Source of the DNA: DSWT01 sp035420085
GTDB lineage: Bacteria > Chloroflexota > Anaerolineae > B4-G1 > SLSP01
DNA length: 64,000 bases
Direction: 5' to 3'
Assembly (NCBI GenBank): GCA_035420085.1
Contig: DAOLUH010000003.1
Span: 141,118-205,117 of the forward strand
The notes beneath the pieces were generated by a model. That model saw nothing but the letters and a program-made list of their open reading frames with translations, did no database searches and had not been told where the DNA came from. The position numbers and the translations under genes are program-made. Shown here piece after piece: positions 46,021-55,328 of the stretch. How positions within the stretch are numbered: position 1 is the first letter of the stretch; each line of letters opens with the position of its first letter.

Positions 46021-47711
46021 GATGCACCTCCTTCATACTCCGCCGGACCATGATTCAGATCGAGCGTCCAATCCCAAAAACGGAGCAAATCGCCCATGCC
46101 GTGTCCGTACCAGGTCTTGTCGTCGAACAAGCGGTTGATTTTCATCCACTTCTCGATCTCGATTCCCCCCAGGTCTTCCAACATTGTGGTCAGCGGGAAG
46201 AACTTCAAACGATTATCGTGATCATTAGGCTCGAGTTCCCGTTTGCGGTCTGGTTCAATGCGGTCAAGCAGTTCGGTTATGTTGGACTTCCAGGCCTTTT
46301 TATCGCTGAGATCATCGAACAACGCGCGCAACTGCGAGCGCCGCCGGGATGCCAATGTCTGCGCCAGCTTCAACCGCGCATCCAGAAGCGTCGTCAGACT
46401 CAGCCCCCAGCCTGCTGGCAAAGGTTGATCCGTGATCCAATAAGGGCGCAGCGTCGCGCGGGGTTCGTCTTTCGTTGACTTGTGCTCAATCTGGCTTCCC
46501 AGAACGACCTCGAAGTCAACCGCGGACAGCGAAAGACCTTCTTTCGCCGCCAGTGCTTTCACGGCGCGTTTGGTTTCGCTCAATCGGTCCTCACCTAGAT
46601 CATGCGCCAGATTGTAAGGATAATTGGCTTTGCAGATCACCACCGCCGCGGACATTGTGATGGGCAGAGGCTTACCATTTTCGTCCTTGATGCCCTTTTC
46701 GCACACGAAATCCGTCATCATAGTCTGAAATTCAGCGCACATTCGCCCGGCGATATCCAGCGCAAAAGGCGCTGGCACGAGCGCGAAAAGATCGTCCCCA
46801 CCCATAATCAACGGCAGCGCCGGGACGCGACCGTCCTCTTTGCGTTTATAGGCCTGGTTCTCTCGAAATGCGCGTATCGCTTTAGCCAATGCGCGTCGTA
46901 ATGCGATGTCCATAAACTGCGATAGCGCTTGAGCCTGAGCCGCATTGCATTGGCTGAACACTTTGCCCATCCCATTGCCATCGGCGACAATGTAGGCTAC
47001 GTAGTTGCGCGCATCATAAATCGCAACCTTCTCAGGCTCATCGGGAAGCTTTAACTCCTCTTGCGCAATGATTTTATCCCACTGCATTCGGATTCCCTCG
47101 GCATCTTTACCTTCCTGCCAGTCGGGATTGACAAATGTCGCCTCATCCACGCGTATGTCACGGGTGAATGCCTGTAGAAAACCCCGCTTATTGTCACGGT
47201 ACTCGGCGGCTTTCGTGCGACAGGCGTGGCAATAATAATGGCCTTCCTCGGCCTCGAAGCGTATCTCGTGCGCCTCGGCCAACCCCACGCCGCACGATTC
47301 ACAAAACGCGATATACGGCATCTGCTCCATCGCCACCGCCGCGCCGCTGCGTTTCGCCTGGCGTAGGTTTTTGCCGGCAGTTTTACTGGCATTTGCATAT
47401 CCCGCATCATCTGCAAATTCCGCCGGCTCGGCGTAACTCAATGTTCCCCCCAATGTGCGAGCGTAGGCTTCCGCCAACGCCGGACCGAAGCGCCAGGCGT
47501 TGTCTTTGATTTCAAAGGTCAGGTAGAAGCTCCCCCCGCCGTGGGTGATCACCTTCATATCACCAATGTCCAATTGCTTGGCCAGCAGATCAGGCATTGC
47601 TTCACAGAAGCGCGAAAGCAACAGGCTCCCGCCTGCCACTTCGCGCAGCTTCGATGACCGGAACAACAAATCCTGTATCCGATCCGCTTCAGCAGCTAGT
47701 AGATATTTCAT
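46017..47711 (-). CDS. cas10: Cas10 with active GGDD and no HD domain
   Basis: 564 aa. It lacks the N-terminal HD nuclease and begins directly with the first palm (MKYLLAAEADRIQDLLFRSS). A zinc site (CESC 137-140, CHAC 161-164) and palm residue Asp244 (YIVADGNGMGK) precede the intact cyclase motif LIMGGDDLFAL (GGDD 304-307). It should make cyclic oligoadenylate on target binding but not cut ssDNA. ATG 47711 is chosen because AGGAGGT stands upstream and the fold starts there; this gives a 23-bp overlap with the CARF-HEPN gene. Longer frame upstream is not Cas10-like. Confidence 0.92.
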   Translation of the reverse strand: MKYLLAAEADRIQDLLFRSSKLREVAGGSLLLSRFCEAMPDLLAKQLDIGDMKVITHGGGSFYLTFEIKDNAWRFGPALAEAYARTLGGTLSYAEPAEFADDAGYANASKTAGKNLRQAKRSGAAVAMEQMPYIAFCESCGVGLAEAHEIRFEAEEGHYYCHACRTKAAEYRDNKRGFLQAFTRDIRVDEATFVNPDWQEGKDAEGIRMQWDKIIAQEELKLPDEPEKVAIYDARNYVAYIVADGNGMGKVFSQCNAAQAQALSQFMDIALRRALAKAIRAFRENQAYKRKEDGRVPALPLIMGGDDLFALVPAPFALDIAGRMCAEFQTMMTDFVCEKGIKDENGKPLPITMSAAVVICKANYPYNLAHDLGEDRLSETKRAVKALAAKEGLSLSAVDFEVVLGSQIEHKSTKDEPRATLRPYWITDQPLPAGWGLSLTTLLDARLKLAQTLASRRRSQLRALFDDLSDKKAWKSNITELLDRIEPDRKRELEPNDHDNRLKFFPLTTMLEDLGGIEIEKWMKINRLFDDKTWYGHGMGDLLRFWDWTLDLNHGPAEYEGGAS

Positions 47712-49317
47712 TCGATACCTCCTGTAGCAAATTAGGGGGTAGAAACACATCCACCCCACACAGTTGACACAATTTGGGCCAGGGCATGACCGCAGTCTCG
47801 ACGTGGGGGACCACCCCCTTGTGCCAGCGTTGGCAATACTCCTTGAGATTCCGCTCAATCAAGTCAAAGGCAGCCTCGACCAGGCTTGGCGCAATCGCCA
47901 GGTAGGTGTGCACAGTGCGATCACGCAGCGTGGTGAAGGCTTCCATGTTCAACTGACATCCTGGTTCTTCCCAGAATGGTTCCATGCGCTGAGCTTCCGA
48001 ACGCAATTCCAGACCGTAGCGGAGGTTCGCGTATTGGGTCCAGGGCTTGATGTCGCGTAAAACGTTTAGCATATTCCCGGCTGTCCCCATATCAATCAGA
48101 TGTTTTAACTTTGTCAGTTCGTCGCAACCTGAAGGCATTTGCACATCACCATCCACCCACAACCGCACCAGCCGCGCTTTCAATAGCACCTCATTAATGG
48201 CAGCCAGACGCAAAAACGCAGAACGACAATCCTCATTTAACTTCCAAAGCCGGCAAATGCGCGCCAGTTCATCCTGAATGTATGTCAATAGCCAGGTGTC
48301 CTGATAGAAAAAGGACTTCCGCGGGTCGCCGCCTTTGCCATACGCTAACTGTTTCCACGCTTGTAGCACATCGTCTGCGGCGCTTTGTGCGTCGTTTTGA
48401 TGGGCGAAGGGCCACACCTCGGCGAGAACCTTGACCGCTGTAGGAACCTCTACAATCAAGCCGGTAGCTTCAATGTCCTGAAGCGCTTTTGCCGCGCCAC
48501 GGAAATTGCCCTCATCCCACAAGCGATAAATATGCAAGATACTCTTGAGCTTGTGCAATGCCTTGCTGAAATCCCGGATTCCCGCATACAAGTTGGCTGC
48601 CGGGGATTCAATCAAACCCGCGACAAGAGCGCCTGCATCGGCGAAATGATACCTTCCATATAATTGACGTATGCGTTCCCAGTCACGTAACGCAAATTGC
48701 TCATAGGGGTTGGCGAATTGATGAATGATCGAGGCGTACCCATAGGGGCGGTTGTAGCGTGTGCTATAGACTTCATCGTCGAAGTCTACATACGAAACGG
48801 GCACCTTGGCGTAAGCGGCATACAGAAAAGCGCCGGCGACCATACTTTTCTTTGCGCCGGTCATATCAACCACGACCTTCGTCTGCTTTCCCACCTCGGC
48901 TACCAAGGCGCTAAAGACCGCCGCGGGCGTGGCTTCTTTAATCATCACCTTGTGGATGGCATGCTTCGCGGGACGTAGTTCCTCTGGCAATCGTCCCAAC
49001 AGATCGAGCAGGTAAATATAGAAATTGTCCCCAGTCAGGCCTCTGCCGTAGTGCTGGTTGAGGATGAGCACCACCTGTCGCGGTTGATAGAACCAGACCG
49101 CCTGCAAAAGTGGCTCCACCGAATAGCCGACCAGCAGCACTAATGTGTCGCACGATGTGTCGTCGGTCTTGTCGGTCTTGTGCCGTAACATTTCAAGGGG
49201 GAGGAGATTCGTAACGTAGTATCGCCATACACCTAGCGGATCTCGATAGTTGTCCGCCAATCTATCCCAGTAGTCCTCGGTCTTTTCTTTCAGCATCGCA
49301 TCATCAACCGAATCCAT
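47689..49317 (-). CDS. CARF-HEPN ribonuclease (Csm6/Csx1-like)
   Basis: 542 aa. The CARF domain begins about residue 55 (LVLLVGYSVEPLLQAVWFY) and holds VVVDMTGAKKSMVAGAFLYAAY, the ligand-loop signature. The C-terminal domain is helical and carries RDRTVH (Arg465, His470), the R-x4-H active site of HEPN RNases. It should become a nonspecific RNase on cyclic oligoadenylate. GGAGG lies 5 bp before ATG 49317. First gene of the effector operon. Closest to the TIGR02710-type CARF-HEPN group; Csm6 versus Csx1 cannot be settled by eye. Confidence 0.85.
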   Translation of the reverse strand: MDSVDDAMLKEKTEDYWDRLADNYRDPLGVWRYYVTNLLPLEMLRHKTDKTDDTSCDTLVLLVGYSVEPLLQAVWFYQPRQVVLILNQHYGRGLTGDNFYIYLLDLLGRLPEELRPAKHAIHKVMIKEATPAAVFSALVAEVGKQTKVVVDMTGAKKSMVAGAFLYAAYAKVPVSYVDFDDEVYSTRYNRPYGYASIIHQFANPYEQFALRDWERIRQLYGRYHFADAGALVAGLIESPAANLYAGIRDFSKALHKLKSILHIYRLWDEGNFRGAAKALQDIEATGLIVEVPTAVKVLAEVWPFAHQNDAQSAADDVLQAWKQLAYGKGGDPRKSFFYQDTWLLTYIQDELARICRLWKLNEDCRSAFLRLAAINEVLLKARLVRLWVDGDVQMPSGCDELTKLKHLIDMGTAGNMLNVLRDIKPWTQYANLRYGLELRSEAQRMEPFWEEPGCQLNMEAFTTLRDRTVHTYLAIAPSLVEAAFDLIERNLKEYCQRWHKGVVPHVETAVMPWPKLCQLCGVDVFLPPNLLQEVSNEISTSC

Positions 49318-49560
49318 CTTCACCTCCTCGCCCCTCAACGTCATAACGATACCTGGTGAGACGTCGAGCGATAGGAACCTCTCGAAGACGCTATCAACTA
49401 CAGTCAGTCTAGCCCACAACGGGCCTGGGAGATAGCGTAAAGCTACTGGAAAAATCTAAGCGGATATACGTCAGTCATCCAAAACGTCAGACAGCTATAT
49501 AATCTTTAATAGATGCTATCGGCGGATACAACAGTAGTATAAAGTGAATTGTTAGAATAG
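49318..49560 (-). promoter_or_regulatory. Upstream region of the effector operon
   Basis: 243 bp, AT-rich in 49480-49560, with no gene. On the minus strand CTGACG, 16 bp and TATATC is a weak promoter candidate around 49460-49490. The leader motif CGATTTTGGGCG is not found here. GATAGC/GCTATC appears four times, which may be an operator, but this is weak. Confidence 0.3.
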
Positions 49561-50808
49561 TCAATTTTTTCCTCTCCTGCACACCCTCGTCGCCTCCTGG
49601 CACACCGCCATCTCCTCCGCCGACGCATATACCACCACAATGCTGCCATCGTCCATCCGCTGCCACCTCCCCGCCGGCACCGCCAGCCCCGGCAGCCTCG
49701 CCTCGTCCGGCGGGATCACCACCCGCAGCGGAAACAGTGTGTCATCGCCTGTCACCGCCATCACCCATGCCCGCACATCACCGCCCGCCTGGTAATACTC
49801 CGTCACATCATTGCCCTCTGGCACACGCACCGGCGTCACCCGCGCCGACAATGCCGCCAGGCGCGTCGCGTTCAGCGTCCCGGCCTTGTCCGCATCCAGC
49901 GCCGCGAAAATGCGCGTATACGGCAGCAGCCGCGCCAGCCATTGCGCCGGCAACGTCCGCCCTGCCCCGGCGAGGGCCACGACGTCGACCAGGTCGCCCG
50001 CCGTCTGCCACAGGAGCAGCGCGTCCAACTCCGCTTCCACGATGAATAACGGGCGGTTGCCTTGTAGCATCCCCGCGCCGTACAACGTGATCTGTCCCCC
50101 GCGCGGGCCACCGTACTTGCCTCCGTTGTCAGTCGTCGCCGGAACGTCGCCCACAAAGCACCGTACCTTCAAGGCCCATACCGCGTCGCCGACACAATGC
50201 GGAATCACCACCCCACGCGGTATGTAAATACGCTTGCCGGTGAGGCCCCACTGTTCCGGCGCTTCAAACACATCGCGCGGACACCAGCCCAAGCCCCAGG
50301 CGCGCAGCGTACTTTCCTGCAATCCCCGCGCCTGCAAATATACCCGTCCCACATCACCCGCGTCTGACCACAGCACCTCCTGTGCACGTTCCAGGATCAG
50401 TCTGGCCCGCGCCTGCCACGCCGCATCCGGGGGCACAACTGGCGGCACTGGAGGGGTGGGGCGAGGCGCTCGCCCACGGGCCTGCACCGGGCGAGCAGCG
50501 CCTGCCGTCATCGGCACACCCACCAGGTTCGCCAGGTACGCCAACGCTTCTCGAAATGACCACCCGTTTCGCGCCATTACCCACGTCAAGGCATCGCCAC
50601 GCGCTCCACAGCCAAAGCAGCGATATGATTGCCCGTCCGGGTTGAGAAACAGCGAGGGGTGATGATCCTCGTGGAACGGGCAGCGCCAGGCCAGGCGCTG
50701 GCCCTGACGCTGCGGTGCGCCGATGTCAGGGATGATGACGTGTTCAGCCAGGTCGAGTCGGGCTTTGACCTGAGCTACCAAGTCGGTCGAAGATGCCGAT
50801 TTGTGCAT
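49561..50808 (-). CDS. DNA primase-like protein, CHC2 zinc finger plus TOPRIM
   Basis: 415 aa. A CHC2 zinc finger (WRCPFHEDHHPSLFLNPDG, then YRCFGCGARGDALTWVM, about 42-80) is followed by a Pro-rich linker and a TOPRIM region (PLFIVEAELDALLLW with the acidic E, then IFAALDADKAG with D-x-D). It is shorter than chromosomal DnaG and lacks the helicase-binding domain, like phage and plasmid primases. AAAGGA precedes ATG 50808. It is paired with a RepA-like ATPase and iteron-like repeats, suggesting a replication module of a mobile element. Confidence 0.85.
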   Translation of the reverse strand: MHKSASSTDLVAQVKARLDLAEHVIIPDIGAPQRQGQRLAWRCPFHEDHHPSLFLNPDGQSYRCFGCGARGDALTWVMARNGWSFREALAYLANLVGVPMTAGAARPVQARGRAPRPTPPVPPVVPPDAAWQARARLILERAQEVLWSDAGDVGRVYLQARGLQESTLRAWGLGWCPRDVFEAPEQWGLTGKRIYIPRGVVIPHCVGDAVWALKVRCFVGDVPATTDNGGKYGGPRGGQITLYGAGMLQGNRPLFIVEAELDALLLWQTAGDLVDVVALAGAGRTLPAQWLARLLPYTRIFAALDADKAGTLNATRLAALSARVTPVRVPEGNDVTEYYQAGGDVRAWVMAVTGDDTLFPLRVVIPPDEARLPGLAVPAGRWQRMDDGSIVVVYASAEEMAVCQEATRVCRRGKN

Positions 50809-50985
50809 ATAAATCTATTCCTTTCAATGTATTTTGCTTAAGGCCTATATATATATAAATATATATAATATATAAATATGTATGTATAGAATATAGCCCC
50901 TGGACAGACAGGGGCTAGACACAAGTGGCCGGACTAGAGACCCTATGCCAGACAGGGGCATACCCCCCGTCAAACACGGGGGGTG
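50809..50985. promoter_or_regulatory. AT-rich segment and two GC-rich hairpins
   Basis: 50845-50890 is almost only A and T (TATATATATAAATATATA-like), a typical unwinding region. It is followed by a 9-bp stem hairpin (50894-50902 with 50909-50917, TAGCCCCTG arm) and another (50962-50970 with 50976-50984, ACCCCCCGT arm). Position between primase and iteron-like repeats suits a replication origin. Confidence 0.5.
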
Positions 50986-51128
50986 TGATCCCCTTGACCT
51001 TAACCTGGCGCGGCGACGGTCATCAGCGGTTATGGTACTGTCGTTGCTTTAGTCGTCACACTGGATACCACGACGGTACGCCGCACCGCTTGTCCTGTGT
51101 CCGGCCAGTGTCTCCGCTGGGAGTACTG

Positions 51129-52146
51129 ATGAGACAGCATATTCTTGAAACTCTTGGACGTGGGTGGGCGCTGGCGGCAATGTCGATGCCTGGCCTGAGC
51201 AGCATAGGCGTCTGTGTTCGGCTACCCGGCGACATTGCGTTATTCCCTGCTATCTCGCCGTTTACTGTCTCAACAATCAACTGTCTCATCAGTGTGCCGC
51301 CCTCGATCATCGTAGTGGACAGTGCCTCAACACAAAGATCACCGTTGATGACCATTACCTCATCCTGCTATCGCCTCGCCAACATCGCCGCCGGCAACAA
51401 CCAAGCCCCGCGATTTTCGGCAGTCTCGCCGTTTACTGTCTCAACAATCAACTGTCTCATCGGCGTGCCCCCTGGGTGTCACGTGAGCTATGCCACCCTG
51501 TGTTTATACCGGGACTGCCGATGAAACTGCCTACACCGACACCGCCGCTGCATTGCTTTGCTGCTTTGTCGGTGTAGCCAGCCACGTCTGCCCAATGGCT
51601 GGTGCAGAAGGCTATCCTGCTATTCACTGTCTCAGGAATTGCAGGAATACACTGTCTCAAGGGTGTGCTTTCTCTGATATTCCTGGGGGGGTGTGTTGAT
51701 ACAGTGGACTCTTGAGACAGTGAGACAGTTACCCCTACGGAGTATCAGAGTCTCAGGAATCTCAAGAATACACTGTCTCAAGGGTGTCCCTGTCCTGATA
51801 CACCTATGGGTGATGAAGAAGGCCATCCCGCTGTTCACTGTCTCAGGAATCTCAAGAGTACGCTGTCTCAAGGGTCTCCTTGCCTTGATACACCTGAGGG
51901 GTGTGCTTGCCCTGATACACCTATGGGTGATGAAGAAGGCTGTCCCACTGTTCACTGTCTCAGGAATCTCAAGAATACACTGTCTCAAGGGTGTTATTGC
52001 CCTGATACACCTATGGTTGATGAAGAGTGCTGTCCCGCTGTTTACTGTCTCAGGAATCTCAAGAATATACTGTCTCAAGGGTGTCCCCGCCCTGAGACAC
52101 CTTAGGGGTGTGCTGATACAGTGGACTCTTGAGACAGTGAGACAGT
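51129..52146. repeat. Iteron-like repeat field built on ACTGTCTCA
   Basis: ACTGTCTCA occurs exactly 12 times on the plus strand (51264, 51280, 51435, 51451, 51626, 51651, 51772, 51837, 51954, 51979, 52044, 52069) and its complement TGAGACAGT four times (51713, 51721, 52130, 52138). Copies come in pairs with 16-bp or 25-bp spacing. The later pairs sit in larger units of about 90-130 bp that also share CTGATACACCTATGGGTGAT, and the block TTGATACAGTGGACTC is duplicated at 51697 and 52113-52128. Open frames here on both strands are by-products of the repeat. Likely iterons of a replication origin or a multi-site operator. Confidence 0.75.
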
Positions 52147-52196
52147 TACCCCCACCAACGGTCCGCCAGGAGGTCGCCAGCGTCTCAACGATCTGG

Positions 52197-53453
52197 CTAC
52201 GCAGTGACACCCTCATCCTCGTCCTGCCAGGCCCATAGATTATTGGGGTCACGCCGTCCTGCCGTGTTCTTGACTTTCGCGCCAAGGATTTCCCGCGCGC
52301 GGAACACCGTGGCGCGGCTAAAGCCCAAACCTTTGGCTGCCGCGATGACGTCCTGGGGTGACAGCGGTTCGCCAGCCTCGCCTAGCCAGTCTGCCAGCCA
52401 GGTCACACACTCATCCAGCTTCGTCGGCGTTTGCCACCGCTCTGGCGCAGCGCCCCACTTGAGTAGCACCCCCGCCGGGGCCAAGGGCAGCATCTCAAAG
52501 CCCAACGGCGCTGGCAAACGCGCCACATTGCTCTTGATGACTTCCAGTTGGCGCGGCCCATTGCTGTCCGGCTGCGGTCCGTTCTGCACCACCGACAATC
52601 CCAACACCGAACGCGCCATCGCGACGATATGGCCACTACCGCGAAAGTCATCGAGCGTGATCGGCGTGAACAAGGGCGCGCCGCTAAGCGTTGCCCCCCG
52701 TTTGCGCGCGTGGTGGATCAGCACCAGTCCCAGTGTGTGTTCGCGGGCGAGATTAGCGAAGAACCCCAACAAAGCGCGCACATCTTCGACGGCGTTCTCA
52801 CTTTTGCTGCTCACCGACGACAGGCTGTCCACGATGATCAACGCCGGTTTCACCGTGTACACCATTTCGACCAGACGGTCACGATCCGCGTCCTGCCCGA
52901 AGTCCAGCAAGGCGTCGCCCTCCGGCAACATCAGGTACAACCGTTGGGTGTCCATCTGCCAATGCGTGGCGCGGGCATTGGTGATCTGCGGCACGGCCTC
53001 GGCGTCCACGTAGAGCACCGGCGCGCCCGCGCAGGTCATCGGCGTCCCATCGGGGAATGGTTCACCGTGGATGATACGGCGACACAGGTCGAGGGCAACC
53101 AGAGACTTCCCTGCGCCGGGCACTGCGCCGAAGAGCGTCAGCATCCCACGCGGAATCCAGCCGGGCCACACCCACGTGATCGGCGGCAAGTCCTGGGCCA
53201 AGTCATACAAGGTCGGATACCGGAGTGTGTCGCCGGGCACAAGGCTGAACAGCGTGCTGATAAGTTGGTCGCGGTCAGGGTGATCTTCTAGCACGCGCAA
53301 CACTGTCTCGTGCGGTGGGCTGTCCAAATCGGCCTCCAGTGCGCGCCAACAGGTGAGCCAGGGTTCGCTCCATTGCGCCAGATTCGGGGTCTGAACCGGG
53401 TATCCGGCCAGGCGGTCGGCCAGGGCTTGCTGCATCAAGCGCGATGTCAACAT
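52197..53453 (-). CDS. RepA/RecA-fold AAA ATPase of a replication module
   Basis: 418 aa. Walker A FGAVPGAGKSLVALDL and Walker B PALIIVDSLSSV sit in a RecA-like domain (about 95-300) of the hexameric RepA/AAA-25 type; GLVLIHHARKRG and GSGHIVAMARSVLGL are typical sensor segments. A C-terminal winged helix (PQDVIAAAKGLGFSRATVFRARE) may bind DNA. GGAGG is found before ATG 53453. With the primase on the other side of the repeat field, it probably acts as a replicative helicase of a plasmid or integrated element. It could also be a phage-type DnaB/RepA protein. Confidence 0.82.
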   Translation of the reverse strand: MLTSRLMQQALADRLAGYPVQTPNLAQWSEPWLTCWRALEADLDSPPHETVLRVLEDHPDRDQLISTLFSLVPGDTLRYPTLYDLAQDLPPITWVWPGWIPRGMLTLFGAVPGAGKSLVALDLCRRIIHGEPFPDGTPMTCAGAPVLYVDAEAVPQITNARATHWQMDTQRLYLMLPEGDALLDFGQDADRDRLVEMVYTVKPALIIVDSLSSVSSKSENAVEDVRALLGFFANLAREHTLGLVLIHHARKRGATLSGAPLFTPITLDDFRGSGHIVAMARSVLGLSVVQNGPQPDSNGPRQLEVIKSNVARLPAPLGFEMLPLAPAGVLLKWGAAPERWQTPTKLDECVTWLADWLGEAGEPLSPQDVIAAAKGLGFSRATVFRAREILGAKVKNTAGRRDPNNLWAWQDEDEGVTA

Positions 53454-53607
53454 TGCGCGCCTCCGGAAAGCGTAAGATGTACCATTTTGCCGCCCAGATG
53501 TGAATGGGACGACAACTGTAAACCGATGATTGAAAACTGTTCTCTCATCTTTCTCCTCCTTGATGATGTGAAATGTAAGCTACAAATTGTGTCGCTGCCC
53601 AACAGGG

Positions 53608-53832
53608 TCAGCGCACGGTGAACGCCGGAGCATCCGGCGCGGTCTCTGTCGTAGCTGGCGTTGTCTTCTTCCGGGGACGGCGCAGGCTAAGCGTCCCCTG
53701 CGCCCATTGCCAGCCGACGAAGCCCAAAGCCGCCAACAAAAACGGTCCAATGCGCACGAGGAAGACCCCTGTGTACAACGCCCCGGCCCACCAGAGCCGC
53801 AGGGCGTATGTTAAAAACGTTTCGAGTGTCAT
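53608..53832 (-). CDS. Small membrane protein
   Basis: 74 aa with one long or two short hydrophobic helices (about 6-45) and a basic then Thr/Pro-rich tail. AAAGGA stands before the ATG. No family recognised. It lies between the ATPase and the replication-relaxation-like gene on the same strand and may be a small inner-membrane component of a transfer system. Confidence 0.5.
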   Translation of the reverse strand: MTLETFLTYALRLWWAGALYTGVFLVRIGPFLLAALGFVGWQWAQGTLSLRRPRKKTTPATTETAPDAPAFTVR

Positions 53833-53860
53833 TGTCTATTCCTTTCCTTTGAAGAGCCTT

Positions 53861-53945
53861 CAGTGGTCAGCTTTCAGCCTTCAGCTTTGTCTGCCAGGCA
53901 GGCACTGGACATTTCTGAAAGCTGGTAGCTGATGGCTGACGGCTA
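53861..53945. repeat. Iterated inverted micro-repeat
   Basis: TCAGCTTTCAG-type iterations (53868-53887) face their complement CTGAAAGCTGGTAGCTGA (53916-53933) and GGCTGACGGCTA, giving a long imperfect inverted repeat of short units. The remaining gap 53833-53957 holds no gene. Confidence 0.6.
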
Positions 53946-53957
53946 ATTGCTTGTAAC

Positions 53958-55328
53958 CTACTCCGCACTTTCTTCGTCCGGCCATTCGTCCTCGGCCTCC
54001 TGTAACGCGCCCCCCATATCCTGTTCTTCATTTGTTGCATCTTGCGTTGTGCCACCTGTGTCCTGCCCCTTGCCTCCTGCATCTTTCTCCCTGTCCGCCG
54101 GCGTGTACTTGAAGTACCGTTCCGGCCTGGCGGCATCCACGGGCCAGTTCGGGTTGGGCTGCCGCAGCTTGCGGTCGAAGAACTCCGTCAGGATAAAGCG
54201 CGGTGTCGGCAGCCAGGTGTCCCGTAAGGCTTCCAGCGTGAACAGGGCGAGGAAGCCCGCTGTACTGACGGCGTCGGGCCGCGCGGTGAGATCGTCGCGG
54301 AGACGGGTGAGCGTCCCGCCGAGCACGCGCGCCGTATCACGGTTGTTGGCGATGTAGTAACAACCGCCGAACCCTGCCGTAGCGTAGTCTTCCAGATTCT
54401 TGGCGAGTTTCTGCTTGAGCCGCGTGCTGTTGTACTTCCCCCGTTCACACTCCACCGCCAGCCACAGCGGTTGGCCGGCGGAGCGCGCCTTGACCACCAC
54501 AATCAAGTCCGGTTCGCTGCTGCCATACCGGCTGCTGAACCCGGCGGCGCGCATGGCCTCAGCGTCGCCCTGCGGGTCGTAGACGGTGTACGTGAAGCGG
54601 GTGTTGGCCGGATGCGCGTTGCCCGCCTGGATCAGGGCTTTGGTGGCGCGGATCATCCACCAGGCTTCCGGGGACTTGTAGGGCGCGTAGATGGCCTCGT
54701 AGTTCGTCGGCTCGCTGTTGAAACGCCGCCGGTACTCGGCCAGTCCAGTGTCGGTGAGGACGTAGCAGGTATCGCTGACGTAACCGGTGAGATAGCGCGG
54801 CACGGGGATTTGTTCCACGCGCAGCAAGCCTTTGTCCAACAATTCGGATAAGGCGGTGTGTTTCGCGCTGCCGCTGGCCTTGCCGGTGTGCTGCGCCCAC
54901 AGTTCGCGGGCTTCGTTGGCCACCACGGTCATCCCCAGCACGTACAGGAATTTGACCGCGTCGCCGGAGAGTTCCACACCTGGCTCCACGACCACCGCAG
55001 GTGCGGGCGACGTTGACGCCGCCTCTTCCTCTGGTTGTGCTTTTTGAGACCGGAACAGGTTCTTCGGATCGCTGCCGTACAGCCGATGAGTGTAGATGTA
55101 CTCCGCTGCTTCGGTGATACTCATCTGCGCGCCTAACGCCTGGGTGATGACCTCAGGACACAGCATTGAGAGGTACCGTTGCAGGATGGCTTCCGTCCGA
55201 TGGCGCGCGCGCACGCTCGTCGCGATGCGCATCTGGCTGCTCAACAGTTCGTTTTTCAGCAGATGCATTTCCATCGCGAAGTTGGCTTGCAGTTTTTCGA
55301 TATCTGGTTGAGCTTGGGTGTCACTCAC
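53958..55328 (-). CDS. Replication-relaxation-like protein with possible nuclease fold
   Basis: 456 aa. The middle shows winged-helix segments (ALSELLDKGLLRVEQI, then YVLTDTGLAEYRRRF) and a core EPDLIVVVKARSAGQPLWLAVECERG, with an E-x-E arrangement reminiscent of the PD-(D/E)xK fold, as in replication-relaxation (MobC-like) proteins of Gram-positive and Chloroflexota mobile elements. The last 50 residues are acidic and repetitive (KDAGGKGQDTGGTTQD). The start is a GTG at 55328 with GGAGGTG 6 bp before it, overlapping the upstream stop. Role in plasmid replication or mobilisation is likely but unproven. Confidence 0.6.
   Translation of the reverse strand: MSDTQAQPDIEKLQANFAMEMHLLKNELLSSQMRIATSVRARHRTEAILQRYLSMLCPEVITQALGAQMSITEAAEYIYTHRLYGSDPKNLFRSQKAQPEEEAASTSPAPAVVVEPGVELSGDAVKFLYVLGMTVVANEARELWAQHTGKASGSAKHTALSELLDKGLLRVEQIPVPRYLTGYVSDTCYVLTDTGLAEYRRRFNSEPTNYEAIYAPYKSPEAWWMIRATKALIQAGNAHPANTRFTYTVYDPQGDAEAMRAAGFSSRYGSSEPDLIVVVKARSAGQPLWLAVECERGKYNSTRLKQKLAKNLEDYATAGFGGCYYIANNRDTARVLGGTLTRLRDDLTARPDAVSTAGFLALFTLEALRDTWLPTPRFILTEFFDRKLRQPNPNWPVDAARPERYFKYTPADREKDAGGKGQDTGGTTQDATNEEQDMGGALQEAEDEWPDEESAE

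Noticed and set aside
49498..49503. TATAAT on the plus strand in the cas operon upstream region
   Set aside because: No gene follows on that strand and no -35 element is found at the proper distance.
51632..52285. Overlapping open frames of 181 and 217 codons on both strands
   Set aside because: Both are produced by the DNA repeat field, show no codon bias or ribosome site, and overlap the RepA-like gene.
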